The translations under genes and the position numbers were made by a program. Under the pieces are notes generated by a model, which saw only the letters and a program-made list of their open reading frames with translations, was not told the origin of the DNA and made no database searches. Shown here piece by piece: positions 18,407 to 25,246 of a stretch of 64,000 nt of DNA. Source of the DNA: Streptomyces daqingensis (GTDB lineage Bacteria; Actinomycetota; Actinomycetes; Streptomycetales; Streptomycetaceae); assembly GCF_014645895.1 (NCBI RefSeq), contig NZ_BMMP01000001.1:62001-126000 (forward strand), given 5' to 3'. Position 1 is the stretch's first letter. Each line of letters starts with the position of its first letter.

Positions 18407-18589
18407 ATGACCAACAGAGGAAAGATCGCCGTCGGCGGTGTGGCCGTGGGGCTGCTCCTGTGGTGGCTGACGTCGTTCTGGATCGCCCTGGCGGTGATCG
18501 TCGGCGTTCCGGTCGTCGCCTATCTGACGCTCGACCCCTCGCAGCGCCGGCGCCTGCGCCGAGTGAGCCGCAGAGAACTGCGCCGCTGA
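18407..18589 (+). CDS. Small single-pass or hairpin membrane protein
   Basis: A 60-aa protein with GGAGG upstream of the ATG. Residues ~8-43 are almost continuously hydrophobic (IAVGGVAVGLLLWWLTSFW, then IALAVIVGVPVVAYLTL), probably two short membrane passes. The tail is basic (QRRRLRRVSRRELRR). It is a positive-inside membrane peptide of unknown role, followed by two hairpins. Confidence 0.75.
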   Translation: MTNRGKIAVGGVAVGLLLWWLTSFWIALAVIVGVPVVAYLTLDPSQRRRLRRVSRRELRR

Positions 18590-18596
18590 CAGCGGG

Positions 18597-18696
18597 ACCG
18601 CCCGCTCAGGCGGTAGCCGGTCACATCGAGGTCAGCGGGAGTGTCCCGGTCGTCGCGGCGCCGGTCCGGTGCCGCCCGGCACCGGACCGGCGCCGC
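18597..18696 (+). terminator. Two hairpins, the second a perfect 19-bp stem
   Basis: ACCGCC (18597-18602) / GGCGGT (18609-18614) sits right after the small membrane gene. A second hairpin pairs 18655-18673 (GCGGCGCCGGTCCGGTGCC) perfectly with 18678-18696 around a 4-nt loop. This is one of the strongest stems in the window, isolating the small gene from the next one. Confidence 0.8.
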
Positions 18697-18810
18697 CGCA
18701 GGGCTGTCCGGGCTTGACGCGCGCGACGGGGCGCGCCTCGCGGCCAGCCCCGGTCAGTGGGCGCAACTCCCCTCGGACTACGTAGAGTTGCGCTCATGAG
18801 GTGGATCGCA

Positions 18811-19629
18811 ATGGAGGCCGGTGACGCCGCGACCTGGGGCAGTACCGTCGTCGCGTTCGGCACGGCCTGCTTCGCGGTCGCCCAGGGCATCGCGCAGAGA
18901 CGCGACCTGCGCCGCCAGAACGAACTGCAGGCCGAGGCCTCCCAGTTACAGCGTCGTCAGATCGAGACCGCTGAGCGCCGCGCGCTGGTCATGGAGCAGC
19001 TGCTGGCCCAGGTGACCGCCCCTTCACCGTATGTTCCGCCAGTGCCGTATCCGCCCCGGCAACGCCCGGAGGGCGCTCCCGCTGACCTGACCCCTTACGG
19101 CCAGCGCCCCGAAGTCCCAGCCCAGTGGGCCGGGGTAGGGGAGCCGGATGCCATGGCGGACGAGGACGCGCGTACCTTCGCCGCAGAACCGGTCGGCCGG
19201 ACCCCGGACGGAGCGGCCGATCCGCCCATGGCCGACGCCGTGGAGCCGACGGCTGGCACCTTTGAGCCGGTCGCCGAACCGGTGAACGGCCACCCGCAGT
19301 CGATTCCCCAGCCCCCGAAACAGCAGTGGCCCGCGCCCCAGCAGTGGCCCCCGTCGCAGCAGGGCATCGGTCCATGGCACCTGGAGCGCTTCGGAAAGCA
19401 CGGTTACGCCCTGCGCAACACCGGTCCCGTCACCCTCACCGGTGTCCGGGTGGACCCGGCGAATCTGCCTTCTTCGGCTCGCGGCGTTCCCGAGTACGCC
19501 GTCGTGCGGGCAGGCGAGGCCGCTGAGTTCCTGATGGCGCCGATGCGCGGAGAGCCTCTGCCCGCGCAGGTTCTGGTGACCTGGGAGGACCAGCCGCACG
19601 CTCTGTCCGTTCCCGTCCCGCCCGGGTGA
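18811..19629 (+). CDS. Hypothetical membrane-anchored Pro-rich protein with a TTA codon
   Basis: A 272-aa protein. Residues ~7-30 form one hydrophobic segment (TWGSTVVAFGTACFAVAQGI). A charged helix/coiled coil of ~45 residues follows (RRDLRRQNELQAEASQLQRR). A long Pro/Gln/Ala-rich linker then leads to a compact C-terminal domain (~190-272, GPWHLERFGKHGYALRNTGP). Codon 46 (18946-18948) is TTA, so BldA may limit its translation. I chose ATG 18811 (GAGGTGG six bases before); ATG 18796, seven bases after a TAGAGT -10-like box, would be a leaderless start. No function recognised. Confidence 0.7.
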   Translation: MEAGDAATWGSTVVAFGTACFAVAQGIAQRRDLRRQNELQAEASQLQRRQIETAERRALVMEQLLAQVTAPSPYVPPVPYPPRQRPEGAPADLTPYGQRPEVPAQWAGVGEPDAMADEDARTFAAEPVGRTPDGAADPPMADAVEPTAGTFEPVAEPVNGHPQSIPQPPKQQWPAPQQWPPSQQGIGPWHLERFGKHGYALRNTGPVTLTGVRVDPANLPSSARGVPEYAVVRAGEAAEFLMAPMRGEPLPAQVLVTWEDQPHALSVPVPPG

Positions 19630-19647
19630 GGCCGCCGGGCAGCCGCG

Positions 19648-20430
19648 TCAGGCCGCCGGGCGCAGGGCGACTTCGTCGAGCGCTTCAAGCAGTTGCGGGA
19701 GTTCGCTGCCACGCCCGACCGGCAGCACCTCGCCCGGCTCCTCGTCCAGCAGCAGGAACGCGATGTCGTCGGTACGCGCCACCATGCTCCAGCCAGGACC
19801 GTCGGCACGCAGCGTGCGCGCGTCGCCGGACGCGAACGCGGAGCGTATCCGGCCGGGTGGCGGCGGGTCGTGGAGGTAGGCCCGCACCTCGTCGAGGACG
19901 CGCTTCACCGATTCGTTGGGCTGCTCTCCGGCTTCGACGAACTCCACCTCGTCGTCGACCTGTTCACGCCAGGCCGCCCACTGCAGCGCGATCTCGTCGG
20001 CACCGAGCCGTCGTTGAGCGGGACCCCACTGCTCCGTGTCCGGCGGTACGAGCACGTCGTGGCCGCCTTCCTGCTGGGAGTCGGGCTCGGGATCGTGCGG
20101 CGCGGGCACGCCCGGTGCCGCGACCGCCAGAGCCAGCGGCCAGCCGGGAAGCACAGCCGCGACCGAACTCTCGGAGGGGGAGAGGTCGTACTCCATGCCG
20201 CAGTCCCAGGCCGCGACCGCGCAGGCGACGAGCGTCACGTCGTCCGTGGCGACCGTCCACCGGGCGCCCTCGCCGTCCTGCCCCAGCACGAGTCCGTAGC
20301 CCTCCGCGTACGGCTCCAGGCGGAGTCGTGCGCAGGCTTCGGGGTAGTCATCGCCGAGAACGCTGGGGAACTGGGCGGGAGTCAGCAGTACGGCCGTCAG
20401 CACGTACAGCGCGTCGTCGTCAGCGGCCAC
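19648..20430 (-). CDS. Conserved hypothetical acidic protein
   Basis: A 260-aa protein from GTG 20430 (GGGGAG upstream). It is rich in Asp/Glu with no signal peptide or membrane segment. Visible segments include DDYPEACARLRLEPYAEGYG, WTVATDDVTLVACAVAAWDC and, C-terminally, WSMVARTDDIAFLLLDEEPG. I do not recognise a domain. It is divergent from the MpaB-type gene and convergent with the preceding hypothetical gene. Confidence 0.65.
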   Translation of the reverse strand: MAADDDALYVLTAVLLTPAQFPSVLGDDYPEACARLRLEPYAEGYGLVLGQDGEGARWTVATDDVTLVACAVAAWDCGMEYDLSPSESSVAAVLPGWPLALAVAAPGVPAPHDPEPDSQQEGGHDVLVPPDTEQWGPAQRRLGADEIALQWAAWREQVDDEVEFVEAGEQPNESVKRVLDEVRAYLHDPPPPGRIRSAFASGDARTLRADGPGWSMVARTDDIAFLLLDEEPGEVLPVGRGSELPQLLEALDEVALRPAA

Positions 20431-20469
20431 CTGGTCTCCCCTTCCGTCAGATGCCGGGAACCTTAACCC

Positions 20470-20475
20470 TAGAGT
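20470..20475 (+). promoter_or_regulatory. -10-like box upstream of the MpaB-type gene
   Basis: TAGAGT at 20470-20475 lies 43 bases before the GTG start at 20519. The minus strand of the same spot carries TAGGGT and TAAGGT, so the 88-base divergent gap could hold overlapping back-to-back promoters. No clear -35 is visible. Confidence 0.35.
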
Positions 20476-20518
20476 CAGTTCGCCGACAGGGCAGGGCCGC
20501 AGATGAGAGGGACGCAGC

Positions 20519-21430
20519 GTGCAGAGATACGACCGCCTCAAGCACATCCTGCAACTCGACCCCGAGACCGACTTCCTGGAGATCTACCGGCTCAGTGCCA
20601 CCTACGAGTTCCCCTGGGACTACGCACGCTCCCTCGAACTCGCCCTCTACCGCACCTACGCGGTGCCCAGCATCGGACGTCTGCTCGCCCGTACGGCTGA
20701 ACTCACCCAGCGGGCGCAGAAGCGCTACGACGACACCTCCCTGCTTCTCGACGCCGTCGTCGAACACGGCTTCTCCTCAGACGAGGGACGAACCGCGATC
20801 CGCCGGATCAACCAGATGCACCGCAGCTACGACATCACGAACGACGACATGCGGTACGTGCTGTGCACCTTCGTCGTGATGCCCAAGCGCTGGCTCGACG
20901 CCTACGGCTGGCGGCGCCTGTCCTCGCACGAGCAGCACGCGGCCGCCGTCTACTACCGCACTCTCGGCAGGCACATGGGCATCAGCGGCATCCCGTCCTG
21001 CTACGCGGAGTTCGAGAAGTGCCTCGACGAGTACGAAGAGGCCCACTTCGCCTGGGACCCGCAGGCCCGCACGGTCTCGGACTCGACGCTGGACCTCATG
21101 GCCTCCTGGTACCCCTCGCCCCTCGCACCCGCAGTGCGTGGTGCCGGCAAGGCACTGCTGGACGACTCGCTGCTGCGGACGTTCCGCTACTCCCCGCCGC
21201 ACCCTGCTGTGCGGCGGGCCGTGCAGGGCGCGTTGCGGCTGCGGGGACGAGCGGTCCGGCTGCTGCCTCCGCGCCGTTCGCCGCACTACGCCCGGCAGAA
21301 CCCGGAGATCAAGGGCTATCCGGGCTACCCGGCCGGCTACCGCATCGAGGACCTCGGGACGTTTCCGGGAACGGGCGGGCGGACGTCCCCTGGAACTCCG
21401 GGATGTCCCGTACCGCACGGCACGGAGTAG
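20519..21430 (+). CDS. MpaB-family (DUF2236) oxygenase-like protein
   Basis: A 303-aa protein of the actinobacterial MpaB/Lcp-like haem oxygenase superfamily. Typical segments are YDRLKHILQLDPETDFLEIY at the start, RTYAVPSIGRLLARTAELTQ, and RINQMHRSYDITNDDMRYVL with the conserved His. WYPSPLAPAVRGAGKALLDD and FRYSPPHPAVRRAVQGAL follow. The start is GTG 20519 behind GAGAGGGA. It is mostly helical and the last ~30 residues are Gly/Pro-rich. The substrate is unknown; the family includes latex-clearing and mycophenolic-acid-pathway enzymes. Confidence 0.82.
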   Translation: MQRYDRLKHILQLDPETDFLEIYRLSATYEFPWDYARSLELALYRTYAVPSIGRLLARTAELTQRAQKRYDDTSLLLDAVVEHGFSSDEGRTAIRRINQMHRSYDITNDDMRYVLCTFVVMPKRWLDAYGWRRLSSHEQHAAAVYYRTLGRHMGISGIPSCYAEFEKCLDEYEEAHFAWDPQARTVSDSTLDLMASWYPSPLAPAVRGAGKALLDDSLLRTFRYSPPHPAVRRAVQGALRLRGRAVRLLPPRRSPHYARQNPEIKGYPGYPAGYRIEDLGTFPGTGGRTSPGTPGCPVPHGTE

Positions 21431-21453
21431 CCCGCAGACGGGTGGGCGGCGGC

Positions 21454-21472
21454 GGCCCTGGCGCTCAGGGCC
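21454..21472. terminator. Short hairpin between convergent genes
   Basis: GGCCCTG (21454-21460) and CAGGGCC (21466-21472) pair around a 5-nt loop, overlapping the 3' end of the methyltransferase gene. Confidence 0.5.
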
Positions 21473-22076
21473 TCCTGGTCGCCAGAGCCAGATAGCGGTC
21501 GTCCTCGTCCGCGTAGGACGTCAGTTCCCATCCCGCAGCGGCCAGCAGCGAACGGAGGTTGGGCAGGGCGCGCACGTCGTCCGCTGTCAGGGTGCGCCCC
21601 TTGTGCGCCGCGAGCGCAGCGCGGCCCACCGGGTGGAAGAGCGCGAGCCTGCCGTGCGGGCGCACCACGCGGGCCAGTTCGGACAGTCCCGGCCCCGCGG
21701 CGGGAAGATGGGAGATGAGGCCGGCGGCGAAGACGGCGTCGAGGCAGCCGTCGGACAGCGGCAGCCGCCCCACGTCGGCGACGAGCAGCTGCCCCAGGTT
21801 CCGCCGGCCGGCTTCGACCGCCGCAGCGAGCATCTCCGGCGTGAGGTCCGCCGCGAGTACCGTGCCGGTCCGCCCGACGGCGGCGCGCAGCGCAGGCAGT
21901 GCTCTCCCCGTTCCGCAGCCCGCGTCGAGCACGGTGTCGCCCTCGTGCAGGCCCAGTTCGTCCACCGCCATGGCGTATGCGGGCCCGTCGTCCGGGAAGC
22001 GTGCGTCCCATCCGGCGGCGCGGACGGCGAAGAACTCACGTACGCGGGCTGACTCGTCACTCGGCTGGTGCGGCAT
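21465..22076 (-). CDS. Class I SAM-dependent methyltransferase
   Basis: A 203-aa UbiE-like methyltransferase. Motif I is TVLDAGCGTGRALPAL, the acidic post-I strand is VLAADLTPEML, and the motif II region is CLDAVFAAGLISHLPA, followed by ARVVRPHGRLALFHPVG. I chose ATG 22076 because a CATGAT -10-like hexamer lies exactly 7 bases before it, fitting a leaderless start; ATGs at 22085 and 22088 add only three or four residues and have no ribosome site. Substrate unknown. Confidence 0.82.
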   Translation of the reverse strand: MPHQPSDESARVREFFAVRAAGWDARFPDDGPAYAMAVDELGLHEGDTVLDAGCGTGRALPALRAAVGRTGTVLAADLTPEMLAAAVEAGRRNLGQLLVADVGRLPLSDGCLDAVFAAGLISHLPAAGPGLSELARVVRPHGRLALFHPVGRAALAAHKGRTLTADDVRALPNLRSLLAAAGWELTSYADEDDRYLALATRRP

Positions 22077-22139
22077 GCAGGCCATCATGTCGCACTGCCC
22101 GGAGCGCGGTCCGACGGTCGCACCGGGCAGCGCGCTTGG

Positions 22140-22568
22140 TCAGTCGGCGATGCCGGACAGCGCCACGACCTTCTCGATCCGCAGCCGCACGAGCAGTTCG
22201 CCGGGGACGGCGTTGCGAGCCCCGAACCGCTCCGCGGCGTCCTCGCCCATGTAGCGGCCGCCGATGCGCGTCGCCCAGTGCTTCATCGTCTCCAGATCGT
22301 CGCTCAGCTCCGCCCGGCCCTGGACGACGACGAACGCGTACGGCGGCCGCTCGTCGTCGACGCACAGGGCGGCACGCCCGTCCCGTGCCAGGTTGCGGCC
22401 CTTGACGGTCTCCTCGCCGGTGGTGAAGACGACGTCGTCGCCGTCGAGCACGAACCAGACAGGGGCAGTATGCGGGCTGCCGTCCGCGCGCACCGTCGAG
22501 AGTTTGGCGGTGCGGGTGCCCTCGGAGAGGAAACTGCGCCAGCCGTCTTCCGTCATCTTCTCAGCCAT
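22140..22568 (-). CDS. PPOX-class F420/FMN-dependent oxidoreductase
   Basis: A 142-aa split-barrel flavoprotein. The typical N-terminal run is GTRTAKLSTVRADGSPHTAP, followed by VWFVLDGDDVVFTTG, VKGRNLARDGRAALCVDDER and PYAFVVVQGRAEL. The length and order match the TIGR03618-type F420-dependent reductases. No ribosome site is seen; CAGTAT lies 6 bases upstream of the ATG, suggesting a leaderless mRNA. Confidence 0.87.
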   Translation of the reverse strand: MAEKMTEDGWRSFLSEGTRTAKLSTVRADGSPHTAPVWFVLDGDDVVFTTGEETVKGRNLARDGRAALCVDDERPPYAFVVVQGRAELSDDLETMKHWATRIGGRYMGEDAAERFGARNAVPGELLVRLRIEKVVALSGIAD

Positions 22569-22696
22569 GCGTACATACTGCGCCCGTCGTACGTGGACCG
22601 CGGACGTGAATGCCGCATGTGAGCGTGTGGTTGCTCACCGCTTCGTGGTGGGTAGGGGTGGCACGGCAGCTGATGTGAAGAAGGGGGAACGCCGCA

Positions 22697-23089
22697 ATGG
22701 CGCTGAATACAGGGCTCGACTGGCTGCTCGACGACCTCACCGAGCGGATACCGGCCGTGAAGCACGCAATGGTGCTCTCGACCGACGGTCTGGTCACCGC
22801 GAACAGTCAGAGCCTGGAGAAGACGGACGCCGAGCATCTCGCGGCCGTCGCGTCCGGCCTGCAGTCCCTTGCGAAGGGGTCGGGAGCACACTTCGGGGCG
22901 GGGCCCGTACGCCAGACGATGATCGAGTTCGAGGAGGGGCTGCTCTTCGTGACGGCAGCGGGCGAGGGCAGCTGCCTGTGCGTCCTCACGGGGGAGGAAG
23001 TGGACGTCGGCGCCGTCGCGTACGAGATGACCCTGCTGGTCAACCGCGTCGGCGAGCACCTCGGTCTGCCCGCGCGGAACGGGACGTAA
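22697..23089 (+). CDS. Roadblock/LC7-domain protein
   Basis: A 130-aa single-domain roadblock protein (LDWLLDDLTERIPAVKHAMV, LSTDGLVTANSQSLEKTDAE, GAVAYEMTLLVNRVGEHLGL). In streptomycetes these are usually part of conservons (sensor kinase, roadblock, DUF742, Ras-like GTPase). Here none of those partners is adjacent; the next gene is a helix-turn-helix-like protein instead. It may regulate a GTPase encoded elsewhere. GGGGGAA precedes the ATG. Confidence 0.9.
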   Translation: MALNTGLDWLLDDLTERIPAVKHAMVLSTDGLVTANSQSLEKTDAEHLAAVASGLQSLAKGSGAHFGAGPVRQTMIEFEEGLLFVTAAGEGSCLCVLTGEEVDVGAVAYEMTLLVNRVGEHLGLPARNGT

Positions 23090-23203
23090 CGGCCCGGCCG
23101 GGGAGTTATCCACAGGGGAGGCGCGAAGTCCCGCAGACGTCTAATGTCGTCACTGTCAGTAGTCGCCGCAAGGGCGGCGGCTCGGATGACGACGGGGAGA
23201 GTC

Positions 23204-24322
23204 ATGCAGGACGATGTCGCGATGAGCACGGCCGCGCGGGAGTTGGGACTGCGGCCCAAGATGCTGGAGCTGGCCGTCCAGATCGGGGAGATCCGCAGCG
23301 AAGGCGGCGCCAAGGACCAGCGCCGTGTTCCGCGAGAGGAGATTGCCCGGTTGGAGGAGTCGGCCGGGTTCCCGCAGAGCTTCGAGGAGCGGCTGCGTGT
23401 GGTGGACGCCGGTGAGGGCGCCGAGCTGCTGGGTATCTGCACCGCTCGATTCGCGCGGCTGGCGAGGGGCGGCTGCTTCAGCCCCGTGCGCTTCTACGTC
23501 AACCGCTACAGGGCCGTGGTCTGGCTGTACCTGGCCAGGGAGCTGGAGGCGTTCGCGGGGCGGCGCCCCGAGCTGCTCACCGGTGCGGTTCCGAGGGGGC
23601 TGCGGATGCTGCTGGGTGAGGGAGTGGATTACCGTCCCCGGCACTGGCGCGGGCGCAGGGTCGGCCAGCTCTGCCGTCAGGCGTCGGGGCGGCCGTGGGA
23701 AGTGGCAGCGGCACGGTCGGCGGTGCTGACGCCCGAAGTGCTGCGCGTAGCCGTACCGGACGCAGGGGAGCGTGCCCTGCTGCAGTCTCTCCGGCCTGAG
23801 TTGATGGTGGTGCGCGGCGAGTCGACGGCTACGAGGGAGGTAGCCGAAGCGCTCTGCGTGGCGGAGGCGGAGGACGAGGTCCTCTGGCACCGGCTGATGC
23901 TGGAGGCGGAGCTGCAGGACGCCCGCGCCGCACAGCACCGGGACGGCGAGGCCGGAGCCGAGCCGGAGGCCGGCGGTCCTTCCGCGCGGTGCCCGGCTCC
24001 ACGCGGGGCGGGAGAGGCAGACGCCGGGGGAGGAGCCGAACCCGGCCCTCCGCTCACCCTGCCCGGCTCCGGGCCAGCTACAAGGAGGCGGCCGGACGTG
24101 GTCCCCGGGACGTACACCAGCAGCTCGGGAGGTGGCTTGCCCGGCCATGACCGGCCGGAGGCCGCCGGATGCAAGGCGCGGGCAGCCGGGCAGGATTCCG
24201 CCAGGACGGCAGGACCGTCCGTGGTGAGGCGCAGAGCGCAACTGCTCCACAGGATGCGTGGGCCACGCCGGGGAGCCGCCTGGTGGCGTCGCGAGGGAGA
24301 GCTGAGACGTCCGGCCTTCTGA
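23204..24322 (+). CDS. Helix-turn-helix-like protein, DUF6397 type
   Basis: A 372-aa protein. The N-terminus looks like a DNA-binding or MerR-like helical domain (VAMSTAARELGLRPKMLELA, VQIGEIRSEGGAKDQRRVPR). A conserved central part follows (LLGICTARFARLARGGCFSP, VRFYVNRYRAVVWLYLAREL). The last ~120 residues are low-complexity Gly/Pro/Ala-rich with a basic end. It resembles the Streptomyces family I recall as DUF6397; that name should be checked. The start is ATG 23204 behind GGGGAG; ATG 23186 is also in frame. It lies 114 bases after the roadblock gene and may share its transcript. Confidence 0.72.
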   Translation: MQDDVAMSTAARELGLRPKMLELAVQIGEIRSEGGAKDQRRVPREEIARLEESAGFPQSFEERLRVVDAGEGAELLGICTARFARLARGGCFSPVRFYVNRYRAVVWLYLARELEAFAGRRPELLTGAVPRGLRMLLGEGVDYRPRHWRGRRVGQLCRQASGRPWEVAAARSAVLTPEVLRVAVPDAGERALLQSLRPELMVVRGESTATREVAEALCVAEAEDEVLWHRLMLEAELQDARAAQHRDGEAGAEPEAGGPSARCPAPRGAGEADAGGGAEPGPPLTLPGSGPATRRRPDVVPGTYTSSSGGGLPGHDRPEAAGCKARAAGQDSARTAGPSVVRRRAQLLHRMRGPRRGAAWWRREGELRRPAF

Positions 24323-24351
24323 AGGGCGGTTCCCGTGAGGGCTCGTTCGCC

Positions 24352-25212
24352 CTACAGCGGGCGGAACAGCCCTTCCTGCATCACCGACACGATCAACTTG
24401 CCGTCGCGGTCGAAGATCTGGCCTCTGGCCAGGCCGCGGCCGCTGGTCGCGATGGGTGACTCCTGCTGGTACAGAAACCACTCGTCGGCGCGGAACGGCC
24501 TGTGGAACCACATCGCGTGGTCGAGGGAGGCCATGTCGAACCCGCGCGGCCCCCACAGCGGTTCGACGGGGATACGCACCGCGTCCAGGAGGGTCATGTC
24601 GCTGGCGTAGGTCAACGCGCAGGTGTGGACGAGGGGATCGTCGCCGAGTGAGCCGATCGCCCGCATCCACACTCCGCTGCGCGGTTCGGCGTTCCTCAGG
24701 TCCTCCGTGTCCCAGCGCAGCCGCTCGACGTAGCGGATGTCGAACGCGACCCGGCGCTCCATGCGCTCCAGCGACTCGGGGAGTTCGCCCAGGTGGTCCC
24801 GGAGCTCGCCGGCGAGTTTCGGAAGGGTCTCGGGATCCGGGACCTCGGGCATGGAGACCTGATGCTCGATGCCCGGTTCGGGCTGATGGAAGGAGGCGGT
24901 GAGATTGAAGATGGTCCGGCCCTGCTGGACGGCGACGACGCGGCGGGTCGTGAAGGACCGCCCGTCCCGCACCCGCTCGACCTGGTACACGATGGGCACG
25001 CCCGGTGTCCCCGGGCGCAGGAAGTACGCGTGCAGCGAATGCACCGGCCGCTGCAAGTCGGTGGTGCGGCCCGCGGCGACGAGCGCCTGCCCGGCGACCT
25101 GGCCGCCGAAGACGCGCTGGAGGTTCTCCTGGGGGCTGCGCCCCCTGAAGATGTTGATCTCGATCTGTTCCAGGTCGAGGAGCCCGGCGAGCTGTTCGGC
25201 GGGGCTGGTCAT
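24352..25212 (-). CDS. tesB: Acyl-CoA thioesterase II
   Basis: A 286-aa double-hotdog thioesterase that hydrolyses medium/long acyl-CoA to free acid and CoA. N-terminal hotdog signature: NLQRVFGGQVAGQALVAAGR. Second hotdog: TYASDMTLLDAVRIPVE, SLDHAMWFHRPFRADEWFLY and GRGLARGQIFDRDGKLIVSV, covering the Asp/Thr/Gln active-site region. GGGAGC precedes the ATG. It sits 34 bases downstream of the helicase gene on the same strand, so it may be read through from it. Confidence 0.94.
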   Translation of the reverse strand: MTSPAEQLAGLLDLEQIEINIFRGRSPQENLQRVFGGQVAGQALVAAGRTTDLQRPVHSLHAYFLRPGTPGVPIVYQVERVRDGRSFTTRRVVAVQQGRTIFNLTASFHQPEPGIEHQVSMPEVPDPETLPKLAGELRDHLGELPESLERMERRVAFDIRYVERLRWDTEDLRNAEPRSGVWMRAIGSLGDDPLVHTCALTYASDMTLLDAVRIPVEPLWGPRGFDMASLDHAMWFHRPFRADEWFLYQQESPIATSGRGLARGQIFDRDGKLIVSVMQEGLFRPL

Positions 25213-25246
25213 CGTGCTTGCTCCCTGGTCGCGGCGTACGGAGTGC

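Noticed and set aside
19622..19668. 12-bp direct repeat (AGGCCGCCGGGC) between two convergent genes
   Set aside because: Short, GC-only and likely by chance in DNA of this composition.
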